A stretch of 64,000 bases of DNA, from positions 24,240,357 through 24,304,356 of the forward strand of contig CM055113.1 in the NCBI GenBank assembly GCA_029204225.1, written 5' to 3'. The stretch is from Diphasiastrum complanatum (lineage: Eukaryota > Streptophyta > Lycopodiopsida > Lycopodiales > Lycopodiaceae). The position numbers and the translations under genes are program-made. The stretch's first letter is position 1; the number at the start of each line of letters is the position of its first letter. This document shows, piece by piece, positions 1-9,660 of this stretch. The notes under the pieces are model-generated. The model ran no database searches. It was not told where the DNA came from and was given only the letters and a program-made list of their open reading frames with translations.

Positions 1-1121
1 ATAGTCTTCAGAGGATGAGGAGGCCATGTTAGCAGTGATGATTAGTGGTCGAAAAAATAGAAAAAACAGTGAAAAATGAAAAAGGATGTGAAAACGACAG
101 AAAACTGTGAATAACGAGTGTTGGATGATAAGGAGAGTAGTTCAGAGCACAGATCGGTGTTCAGTAATATCAGATGATAGCTGCTAGGAAGTTTGGTTGC
201 AAACGGAGAACTTGGTAATTTTAGAGTAAATTTCGGCAGCGCTTCGCTAGCAAAGGTGACAAATGACTCGAATTCAGCCCTTATATAGCAGAATTTAGAG
301 TGTGTATTAGGTGAAATCCACTTTTCCTTGTTCAGTTCCACCCAAATTTTGGCAAGCACCTTCTTCACAAGATTCTAAGACCTCAGGGAAGTATGCAAGA
401 GTTCAAAAGGTGATTTGGCTGCTATGCGAAGGTTCTGCGAGGTTTCAGACTGTCTGTGAGGGTTCAACTCTTGCAGGAAGTGATCTCTCGCACAACTTGT
501 TCCTGTGATTGGTTTTTCAAGATCAAACCATGTAGGCATGATAATTTCACTACTCCGATTCCATTTAGGCACTTGCGAGGGTTGGTAAGATGATCTTGAT
601 GCTCTGCGAGGGTTCTGAAAATTCAGCTTTTGGTAACTCTCGCATACACTAAAAAATGATGATTCCTCCATCAAGAACTCTCACAGCGATTTTCATAGAT
701 GCATCTAGGTCAGATCTGGTGACTGTCCAATTTTCAAGAGCTATCTCTCAGAGGATCTCAAAAAATCATGAAAAAAGTGCTCTTTCAAAGTGTTTTTTGA
801 CGAGATCTCGAGATTTTCTGATTTTTAACTTTTGTAAACTGGTAATCAGCTTCATACAGGCTTGATCTGACTGTTGGTGGTTCTCTGGAAGTTCTAATGA
901 ATTCTTGGTAGTAGACCCATCAGTCAATCTGATGATCTGCATCCTTTTTTATCCTATCTGGATCTGGATCCTCCTTGGATTCTGATGGATTTCCCCGATC
1001 TTGCCAGATCTGGCTGAACCTTGATGGATCTAGTTTGATTTGGCTTGATCTCCTTAGATCTAGTGGTGATGGCTTAGCAGATTAGCTTTTTGTAACGTGC
1101 CACACCCAATCTGGATCTGTC
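1..1121. other. Non-coding tail beyond gypsy pol
   Basis: This stretch lies just past the integrase stop codon of the minus-strand gypsy relic, so it is probably its 3' untranslated region and perhaps part of its LTR. I could not fix an LTR edge. It carries a loosely repeated motif of the form TGCGAGGGTTCTG around 424, 455, 573, 601, 632 and 678, and many GATC-rich words between 900 and 1080. No convincing gene is present; the short open frames here show no known motif. Confidence 0.4.
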
Positions 1122-1740
1122 TCACTGTGGTGGCCAGTACTTGTGCAACCGGCTACCGTTGATGGGTGTGTCGAATGGCATCCCATCTAGCTTTTCTAAG
1201 TTCACGGCTCCATGATTAAGAATTTCCTTGATCCTATAAGGACCTTCGCCAATGAATTTTTACTTTCCCTTGATCGCCTTGGTTTTATACATCAGGACCA
1301 GATCTCCTGAACGAAGATCCTTCTTTTTTATTGGTGAGGTAGTCTGTGGCTACAATTATGTATCGAGCCTAGGAACTCCTTGTTGCAGGGTGAATTGGAC
1401 CAATATAATCCAATCCCCATTTTTCGAACGGTGCTTGGGCTAAGACTGGGTGCAGTAGATCATAGTTTAATCTCGTTGGTCTCCTTTCCCTTTGGCACAC
1501 ATCACACTTTTTCAAGTATTCTTCCATATCTTTATGAATCATTGGCCACCAACATCCTGATTGTAGGATCTTGTGAATTGTAATGTCAGATGCAAAATGA
1601 CCCCCACCCATGCCTTCATGTGAAAGCAAAATGATCTGGGTGGTCTCATGAGAAAGAATACACCACCGAAGAATTCCATCAAGACCTCTTCGATACAACT
1701 GGCCGGCAATCAATTGATAAGGTCTAGCCTTCAAGATCAA
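1122..1740 (-). pseudogene. Gypsy integrase lacking its catalytic core
   Basis: The N-terminal zinc-binding region is clear: HEGMGGGHF, then GCWWPMIHKDMEEY and KKCDVCQRERRP, followed by FEKWGLDYIGPIHPATRSS. After a one-base shift the start of the core can still be read (IIVATDYLT), but near 1320-1335 the sequence jumps straight to the C-terminal part (LRSGDLVLMYKTKAIKG, then GEGPYRIKEIL and HKYWPPQ, stop at 1122-1124). The DD-E core, about 150 residues in this family, is absent. That is a clean internal deletion, not simple decay. Confidence 0.75.
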
Positions 1741-1746
1741 TTTTCG

Positions 1747-2090
1747 CTATTCTGCCTTTGGTAGTGATTTGTCTGGTTGGTCCCGCATTAGATATTCAAC
1801 AATGTCGACAGCCCATTCTGGTATTGCGTCCACATAAAATAAGGCAGCATCTGCCAACTCATCGTCGGGTTGGATTGCAATCTCCTTTCCCTTGATTCGT
1901 GACACATGATTTGCCATGTAGTGTTGTTTTCCCTTGCAAACTACTATCCAAAAATCAAACTCCAATAACATAAATAGCCATCTGGTGATTCTTCCGATGT
2001 TGCAAGTTTTATTAATGAGGTAGAGCAAGGGTTGATGGTCCGTATAAAAAGCAAAATGTGAGGCCATCAAATAATGTCAAAATTTCTTAA
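1747..2090 (-). pseudogene. Gypsy RNase H, C-terminal part
   Basis: This continues the RNase H that begins in the preceding frame. The phrases FAFYTDHQPLLYLINK and GRITRWLFMLLEFDF followed by ANHVSRI match the C-terminal half of the Ty3/gypsy RNase H, whose usual form is TDH-x-L-x-YL and DxLSR. In the element this domain would remove the RNA template during reverse transcription. A stop and frame change separate it from the RT frame and from the integrase. Confidence 0.75.
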
Positions 2091-2154
2091 CAGCATAGGT
2101 CATTGTCAGTGCTTCCTGCTCTGTGGTTGAATAGTTCATTTCGATATCACTGAG

Positions 2155-3327
2155 CTATCGGCTTGCAAACCGGATTGGGAAATTCTTTTTGTGTTCACCT
2201 GGCTGGGTTAAGACTGCTCCAACTACATACTTCGATGCGTCCGTATGCACGTGAAACTCAATGGACCAATTGGGTGGGCGTAAGATTGGTGCTAAAACCA
2301 ATACATCCTTAAGCTTTTGCAAAGCCTTTAGAGCCTCCTCATTCCAATGTGGATCCGTTGTGAGTTTGTAGATTGGTCTGGCTAACTCCGCAAAATCAAG
2401 AATGAAGATCCTACAATAGTTTGCATGACCCATGAAAATGTAGACCTCGCAGATCGTCCCCGGTGGTGGTAGATCAATAATAATCCTGATCTTTGATAGA
2501 TCTGTGGCGATCTCGAGTCTTGACACTATATGGCCGAGAATCAAGCCATGTGTCACCCAGAATTGACATTTTTCTGGATTCAGGAAGATCTGGTATTCAC
2601 GGCATTTTTGTAACACCTTCTCCAAATTGGATAAGTGTTCTGAATCTGGTCCATGCAAGCACAGATCGTCCAAGAAAATTTTCAGAAATTTTTGCAAATA
2701 ATCTTTGAATGTCGCCTGCATGACTCGCTGGAAAGTGCTTGGGGCATTGCAAAGTCCAAATGGCATCACTTTACAGGCATAGGTTCCCCATTCTGTGGCA
2801 AATGTTGTCTTGTGCTGGTCTGGGGGGACTATTTTCTTGGTTGTAGCCGCTAAAGTCGTCCAGAAAACTATAGGCTTCGGTGCCAGCTACCCTGTCGAGG
2901 ACACTTTCCATAAATGGTAAAGGAAAATGGTCCGTTTTGGTGACTGCATTTAGCGCCTTCAGATTCACACAGATCCGCATTTTGCCATTCTTCTTGGGTA
3001 CTATAACTATCGGCGATACCCATTCCGTGTGTTCGATTTCGTAAATGAAATCTGCGTCCATCAGCTTTTGCAACTCCTGCTTGATCAGTTTCATATAATT
3101 CGGGTTGCAGTGGTAGTCACGGCTCACCTTGGGATTGCTCCGTCCACCAAGGGTATGGTATGTTGGACTACTATTGGTGGAATGCCCTTTAGATCACTAT
3201 AGCTCCAGGCAAAACAGTCTTTATATTTCACCAACAAGGATCGTAGTCTCTTGAACTGCGTGGGTGTTAACTGCTCTCCCACATGCACTATCTTTTCTTC
3301 TTCTCCTGGCTCCGTAAGATTCATCAG
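2155..3327 (-). pseudogene. Gypsy reverse transcriptase, frameshifted
   Basis: This is the reverse transcriptase of the gypsy relic. The segment at 3124-3324 carries the start of the domain (FAWSYSDLKGIPP). The next, 2771-3127, has the fingers (EWVSPIVIVPKKNGKMRIC) and the palm start (EAYSFLDDFSGYNQ). A frameshift near 2850 moves the frame into 2155-2769, which has MPFGLCNAPSTFQRVMQ and the active site KIFLDDL, where FLDD stands for the usual Y-x-DD. The thumb and the start of RNase H follow (HVHTDASKYVVGAVL). The order and spacing match Ty3/gypsy RT closely. At least two frame breaks and the missing gag make function impossible. Confidence 0.85.
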
Positions 3328-3869
3328 CTATGTTCACCGAGGTCCCTCGAAGACTTGTTCCGCTAGTGCCTGACTTTGATCAGGTTCTCGCTGGGCTTGC
3401 GACATCATGATTACCACGTCGTCCAAAATATAATTCTTGAAAGTATCAAGCATCTCGTGAACTGGAGCTCGTCGAGATTCCTCTTTTAGCATATTGATCT
3501 TGGCCCGACTGGTCATTTTGTGATTTTTTGTCACTTGCGTAGAAGATGACGCTATATTTGAGTCCAACTGGATTGACTCTAAGGAATCCAACACCTTCTT
3601 TTTGCCCTTTTTTGTGATTTTAGTGGGTTCATCCTTGTTGTCTTTCTTCGGGACTGCCGTGACATTCGCCTCATGGTTGCAAATATCAACGTCTACTATA
3701 GCGATCGCCTCTTCGGGTAGGTCACTCCATCGGATCACCTGGTTATAGCGTTGCTTCAACTGATTCTTCTTATTCGCAGGTGTCTTGGGTGGATCGATCC
3801 TTGAGACTTTCGCCATAGCAGACTTTTGTGGTGGTTGAGCTGGTACCTTCTTGGTTCCGTAACGATCTG

Positions 3870-5200
3870 GGTCCATGTGGTGTAGGACATGTTCATCAGT
3901 ACATTCTTGAATATGTGCATTAGATCCAATAGATGATTTGTCAATAATATATCCCAATAAAGAAGATCATGAAATATAGCCAACCTCTTCATACCAGGAC
4001 GAGAGCATTGTGGATCTTGACGGGATCTTCAAATTTGAAGGCAATCACTTGCATTTCTAGAAAACGATATGAACTTGTAATTTCATAAGCATAATGGATG
4101 ATAGAAAGTGTAATTTTAAAATGTGTTGGACAATTTTTCTTACGCATGATTTACCTTCATAGCATGGGTTCTTCAACCAACAAGCCCATCATGTAGACTT
4201 GGTGATCACATGGAAGGTAACGAGTCTGACCCTCATATATCATTTTTCTAAACTATTATGAGTGAAGTGCATAAAAATATTTGCCACAGATGTGACATGC
4301 ATGGTAGCCACTAGTTTGGAGGCCTAAGCCAAAGCATGTCACTTACAAATATGAGTGTAACGTGCATTAATATGTGAAGAAGCAAACTTTAGCAATATGG
4401 GATGCATGTATATATGCATGTACATTGAAATCGAAATTGATGATCATGACTAACTATAAATAAATCCATCACAAACCCTAGATGTAAATGTCAAGGCTCA
4501 TCCTTGAACTCATGCCATGTGTCATCTACATGTTTCCATGTTGGACAGCTAGCAAGGATCCTCATAGTACCATCGGTTGAAAAATTGGTTGAATGCCAAG
4601 TCAAAAGCTTTCCTATGGACTTGCATTTGAACAGATGATGTATCGTGGATATGATTGGGAATTGTCTTACCACCTTGATTGGTATGGTGTCTCCCAAAAT
4701 TCTGTCTATAAAGAAAGTTATCATTGGGACATGCGTAAATAGTTTTGTAATCCATGTCGATCGTTGACACCATTTTCTTGGCTTCTTGTCTCGACATAGT
4801 CGTGATATTATTCGGCAACAACATTTTTTGAAGCAAACTGCAGTATAACTTTGTGACACTCACATTTGGCCCTCCATGTTAAGTTTGCAAGTTTAATAGC
4901 AATAGGCAAACTTACAACTTTGACACTTGTGCACCCTCATACAAGGGGGTGGACACCAAGCCCCGCATCATTGCTTTTTCATTTTTCAATGTGGCTTCGG
5001 GTGCGTGAAACAAATAATGCATCCAACATGTCATCATTGCCACCTTCCTAGTCATGTATCTCATGTGGCATATCTTCGTGTAATTTATCTTCTTGTGAGA
5101 CATCTTGGGGCAAGTCAACATGTACATGTGGGATCCATGGTAGTCCCTACAGGATCTTACTGAGGTGTTGTGATTGCACAAGATTGATCAAAGAACAGTA
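3870..5200 (-). pseudogene. CACTA (En/Spm) TNP2-type transposase relic
   Basis: Minus-strand fragments follow the order of plant CACTA TNP2 transposases (Transposase_21 family). They are TPLYEGAQVSKL (4912-4960), the stretch with MSRQEAKKMVS and IYACPNDNFLYR (4549-4863), then, after a frameshift, IPIKVVRQFPIIS, LFKCKSIGKLLTWHS and TDGTMRILASCPTWKHVDD (4491-4740). A weak match to the 'GHRRYLP' region lies near 4150-4230, and HDLLYWDILLTNHLLDLMHI at 3890-3990 matches the 'LPYW..L..RHNLDVMHIEKNV' block. The family's catalytic domain is therefore mostly represented but broken by stops and shifts. Its 3' end stops where gypsy pol begins (about 3.88 kb). No CACTA terminal repeats were identified. 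Confidence 0.75.
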
Positions 5201-5850
5201 TGCTTGAAAAATCTAAGGCAAGAGCACAATGGCATACATCTGATGAAGAAAATCTAACTCTTCACTATGAGAAATGAATGTCAAAAAAAATTCTACGTGT
5301 TTAGTATGGGAAAAAGAAGCTGCTCTCGGGTAGAGAGAGAAAATCATACATAGAAAACTCGGGTAGAGAGAGAATGAGTCCAAAACACCAAAATCTCAAT
5401 ATTCACAATATGGCAAAACTTGCCCAGCTTTCCCTACATGAGAGAGACTCGAATTCCTACAGTGGAGTTGCATGGAAAGTCCACTTAACTGAACTAATTC
5501 ACCTACCAGAGATCCACATGTGTAACTGCATGCATGTATGGTGCATGTACTGCATGTCAACTCATAAGGTTGCCTAGACATGTGTAGATCACAAAAACTA
5601 CTTTGCATGTTGCATGCACTGATTTCATGTGGCTTGCATGCATACAATAAGACTTTGCATGCTATCTAAACATCTGCATGTCATCATAATTGAACCTATC
5701 TAACTCAAATCTGAGCTACACTAGAAGGATATGTGCTCAATTCACACTCCTTATATGTACAACATGAAATCTAGTGGAAATTATCATGGACATGGCCCCA
5801 AACTCGAGATAGGAAGATAATATGTTAATAATCTTCACACTCCTCCTTAA
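5200..5850. other. TGCATG-rich non-coding stretch
   Basis: No gene is visible. Between about 5510 and 5690 the words TGCATG and CATGCA recur many times, giving spurious open frames on both strands rich in Met, Cys and His. It may be the sub-terminal repeat region of the CACTA element, which often has short repeated motifs, but this is inference. Confidence 0.3.
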
Positions 5851-5854
5851 AATT

Positions 5855-7062
5855 TATGTCCCTATTAACATAGATTTCAAAATTAGGCCAAGGTTAGACC
5901 TCATCATCATAAAGACATTCTTGAGTAGAGGCTTGGTGAGAAGATCTGCAACACAATATGAAGATGAAATATGCTCCTATGAGATCTCTCTTCCAATGAC
6001 TTTTTCTCTTACAAAATGATGAGCCACTTCAATATGCTTGCTCCTTGCATGAAAGACTGGATTATTTGCAAGAGCCTGAGTAGAAATGTTATCATTCTTG
6101 ATAATTGGTAAATCTTCATCTGCATAACACTTAAGCTCCAAAAGTAGCCTTTTGATCCATAAAACCTCCTTTGTTGTGGTTGTAAGAGATTTGTATTAAG
6201 CTTCACAGGATGATAAGGAAATAGTTGCCTGCTTCTTTGACAGCCAAGAAACCAAATTTCCTCCAAGAAATATAGTGTAAGCACTTGTGGATTTCCTATC
6301 CAACCTGTCTCCTACAAAATCTGAATCTGAAAAAGCAATCAAAGTCAGATCTTCTCCTTCATAGTATAGTCCATAATCCAAGGTAAAAGATATATACCTC
6401 AAGACTCTTTTAGCCAACTTCCAATGATATAACTTTGGATCCTGCATGTGTTGACCTAGCTTATGGACGCAAAAGCTTAGATCAGGCCTAGTCACTGTTA
6501 CCCAAACAAGTGAGCCAATAAGACTCCTATAAAGAGTGATGTCCTCAAAGGATTTTTCATCATCTTTAATAGGAACTATTACAGTGTGCTCCATAGGAGT
6601 ATCTATGCCTTTACAGTTCTCCATATGAAATTTCCTGAGCATGGAAAATGCATATCTACTTTGGCTTATAAATGCATGACCTTTCCAAAAATCTATTTCA
6701 AGGCCTAGAATATAGTGAAGAACTCCTAAGTCCTGCATCTTAAACTCAGTACCAAGTGCATGCTTAGTTTCTTCAACTAACTTCTCACTGTTTCCACAAA
6801 GAATGATATCATCTACATAGATGAGAAGAATAATTACAAACTTATCTACAAACTTATAATACAGAGAAGGTCATATTCACTTAGACAAAATCCAAGTGAT
6901 ATGAGATAGGAATTGAGTCTTGCATACCAAGACCTTGGTGCCTGTTTCAGTCCATATAGACTTTTGAACAAAAGACAAACTTTTGATTCATCACCTTCCT
7001 TCACAAAACCTGGAGGCTACTCCATATAAATCTCCTCCTCAAGGTAACCATTGAGAAATGCA
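5855..7062 (-). pseudogene. Ty1/copia RT-RNase H relic
   Basis: The minus strand encodes the 3' half of a copia pol. It begins with NAFLNGYLEEEIYME (7020-7060), then [17 protein letters not shown] and the active site LIYVDDIILC near 6800. From 6738 to 6196 come MQDLGVLHYILGLEIDFW, YRSLIGSLVWVTVTRPDLSF and RNase H phrases (FSDSDFVGDRLDRKSTSAY, VSWLSKKQATISLSSCEA). After a stop, EVLWIKRLLLELKCYADED and ALANNPVFHARSKHIEVAHH complete RNase H. It lacks gag, protease and integrase. The upstream edge at about 7062 abuts gypsy RT in the same orientation. Confidence 0.85.
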
Positions 7063-7600
7063 TTAGAAAAAGATAATAAAAACTCGATAATAGTTCGCAT
7101 GACCCATAAACACATAAACTCCATGAATTGTTGTTGGCGGTGGCAATTCCACAATAACCTTGATTTTAGAATAATCGATGGCAATGCCATGTCTTGATAT
7201 CACATGTCCAAGAAAAACTCCGTGGGAAACCCATATCTGGCATTTTTTTGGATTTAGGAAAATTTGATACTTACGACATTGTTCAAATACTTTTTCCAAT
7301 CGATCCAGGTGGTTTGTATCTGCGCTATGACTCCAAGGTCATCCAAGTAAATTTCAAGAAATTTATGTAGATAATCTTTAAAAGCAAATTGCATTACTCT
7401 TTGGAACGAACTTGGTGCACTATGGAGTCCAAACGACATTACTTTATAAGCATGGGTGCCCCATTCTATTGCAAAAGCTGTTTTGTGGTGATCTGCAGGT
7501 GCAATCTTGACCTGGTTGTAACCACTAAATCCATCCAGAAAACTATAGGCTTCCGCTCCAACAAGGCGGTCCAAAATGTTTTCAGTAAAAGGTAACGCGT
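7063..7600 (-). pseudogene. Ty3/gypsy RT fragment
   Basis: This palm-to-thumb piece of gypsy RT has EAYSFLDGFSGYNQVKIAP, VMSFGLHSAPSSFQRVMQ and the active site EIYLDDLGVIA (7254-7574). After a frame shift come YQIFLNPKKCQIWVSHGVFL and GHANYYRVFI (7063-7299). It is closely related to the element at 1.1-4 kb. It starts abruptly at about 7600, next to plus-strand copia gag, and ends abruptly at about 7063, next to minus-strand copia RT, so it is a fragment with two recombinant edges. Confidence 0.85.
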
Positions 7601-7629
7601 GCTACAAACTTCACATTCCCAAGGAAAAG

Positions 7630-8999
7630 CCAGTCCTATCATGGACAAGCTTGATGGAGCCAATTACCGTCTGTGGAAATTTAAGATGAAAATTGTACTA
7701 ATGGCTTAAGAATTGTATAACTTTGTTACAGTCAGAAGGGACACCCGAAGCAGACGACGCAACAAACGCCAGATGGAAGCTGAAGGATGTACTTTTGTGC
7801 TGATCATCCTCAACATTACGGATACTCAGATCGGCCATGTATCCGAGACCTAGACATCGAAAGAAGTCTGGGACATCTTGAGAACACTATACGAAGTGCG
7901 AGATATAGCTTTCAAGCTACATCTCAGGAAGAAATTTTACTCCCTCAAGATGACAAATGGTGATTCCCTACAGAATCACATCAATCAATTCAAGAACCTG
8001 CTAAGGCAAATGGCCACTGTTGAATCTGTCATAGACGATCAAGGCGCAGTGATGCAACTACTTACAAGCTTGTATGTGGATGACACACTGCTTTTCAGCA
8101 ACAATGTCGAACTAATAAAATATGATCTACATCACTCAATAGAGGTATATTTACAATATGCTAAAATCAGATATAATTATGATGAATTGCAAGTTAGCAC
8201 ACTCACCAATGGACCCAAGACTCAAATTGTCAAAGGACCAATGTCCTCAGACAAAAGAAGAGAAGGAGAAGATGTGTGAGTACCCATATCATTCGATAAT
8301 AGGTTCTTTTATGTATGCAATGATCTATACCATATCAGACATAGCTTTTGTAGTTAGTTCAAAAGCCAGTACATGACTTATCCATGTGCTATACATTGGA
8401 AGGCTCTTATTAGAGTTATGAGATACATTTGAGCTTCTATGGACCAATGCATCTATTATGGAGTAGTCAACAATGACAAATGGCAACATGCCTAGTGGTT
8501 ATTCAGATGCAAGTTGTGCAAGAGATGCAAACATTCGTAGATGCACATATGGATTTACATTCTTCCTCAACAATGGTCCAATCTCTTGGAACAGTCACAA
8601 GAAAACCTCAATAGCTCTATTTCCGACAGAATTGAAGTATATCGTTGTCTCTCAAGCAAAAAAGGAGGCATTGTGGTTGAGAACCTTATTATTGAACATT
8701 TATCTAAAATAGTATGCTCCAACAATTGTCTTATGTGATAATCAAAGTGTTATTGCTTTATTGGCCAACCCTAGATTTCATTCTAGGAGTAAGCATATTG
8801 AAATCAAGTATCACTATTTCATAAACAAAGTTCTCAACAAAGAGGTGAGTCTGGAGTATTGTTGAACGTAAGACATGACAACAAATATTTATACTTAGGC
8901 GTTGAGTTTGGATGCACACGAAAGCTTTTGTGCAATGCTAAGATTAAAGGTGAAGGCATTCATGGATTCAAATTAATGGAGAGACAGCTTAAGGGAGAG
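7630..8999 (+). pseudogene. Deleted Ty1/copia gag-RT-RNase H relic
   Basis: Gag starts near 7640 (KLDGANYRLWKFKMKIVLM) and continues through a frame change into 7878-8065 (KEVWDILRTLYEV, FYSLKMTNGDSLQNHINQF). At about 8070 gag passes directly, in frame, into the RT active-site block (LYVDDTLLFSNNVELI). Zinc knuckle, protease, integrase and the first half of RT are therefore deleted. Next come KLAHSPMDPRLKLSKDQCP and YHSIIGSFMYAMIYTISDIA (8158-8376), then RNase H (SDASCARDANIRRCTYGF, GPISWNSHKKTSIAL) and RFHSRSKHIEIKYHYF. A polypurine tract (TTAAGGGAGAG) ends at 8999, just before the LTR. Confidence 0.85.
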
Positions 9000-9660
9000 T
9001 GTTGGATTATTATCCTTATAATCTGATTATTAATCTAAATCCATTAATCTATCCAGTTTTTGTATTTTTACTCGCGTTATCGCACAATCTGCAAAAATAT
9101 ACTGGAGCACTTCTTATGAAACTAATGACTTTCTATAACAATTGTTAGCAAGTAATTATCCTTTAACCTACTTGGATGAGTGACAATGCAATATGGTTGA
9201 GTGCCAATTGCAATCAATGGTCAACAACAATTGTCTTGAACCATCATTTGGATAAGCCCATGTGACATTCCTAAGTAGTATAAATAGTTGATCATTTTCT
9301 CAAGTTACTAGCTTGGATTTAAGTCAATTAGTCAATTAATCATAGAATATTGCTAATTAGTGGAAGTGTACCAGACATAGACGATCAGTAATTCAAAGTT
9401 AGTTTTGAGGACGTGATTGCATCCCTATTTTCTTGTGCTCGCTATTCATTTGCTACTTACTGAATTCAATCCTACACTTTATTGCATTAAAATTACATCA
9501 GAATGAATGTATGCTTCTCTATTCTATTGTAATCTGATTACATTCTCTTTTTGTTTGAGCTATCGAATACTTCTACATAGCAATATTATCTCTGTTTGTG
9601 TTTGTCTACGAAATCAATCTCACAGATTCCGATGATTTCAAAGTTAGATTCAAGTAGAAT
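9000..9660 (+). mobile_element. Copia 3' LTR (family A), end uncertain
   Basis: The LTR begins with TGTTGGATTATT right after the polypurine tract. It matches the better preserved LTR at 22656 both at the start and internally: the 'tacatcagaatg...tgcttctctattctattgtaa' zone here corresponds to 'tacatgtcagaatg...gcatctctatattgcttttgtaa' near 23518. The matching copy is about 1.1 kb, so this one is either shortened or diverges after about 9.6 kb. The right edge is approximate. Confidence 0.6.

Larger units (their letters stand above)
1122..3960 (-). mobile_element. Ty3/gypsy retrotransposon pol relic, 5'-truncated
   Basis: Reading on the minus strand, the order is spacer, reverse transcriptase, RNase H and integrase, which is the Ty3/gypsy order (RT before integrase). 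Gag and protease are missing: at about 3.9 kb the pol sequence runs directly into CACTA transposase sequence. The reading frame is broken by several frameshifts and stops, and the integrase core is deleted, so the copy is dead. The part at 3334-3957 is a lysine-rich linker upstream of RT. A second fragment of a related element lies at 7063-7600, judged by near-identical RT phrases (EAYSFLD-FSGYNQ). Confidence 0.85.

Noticed and set aside
5374-5647. Met/Cys/His-rich ORFs on both strands
   Set aside because: They are produced by repeated TGCATG words.
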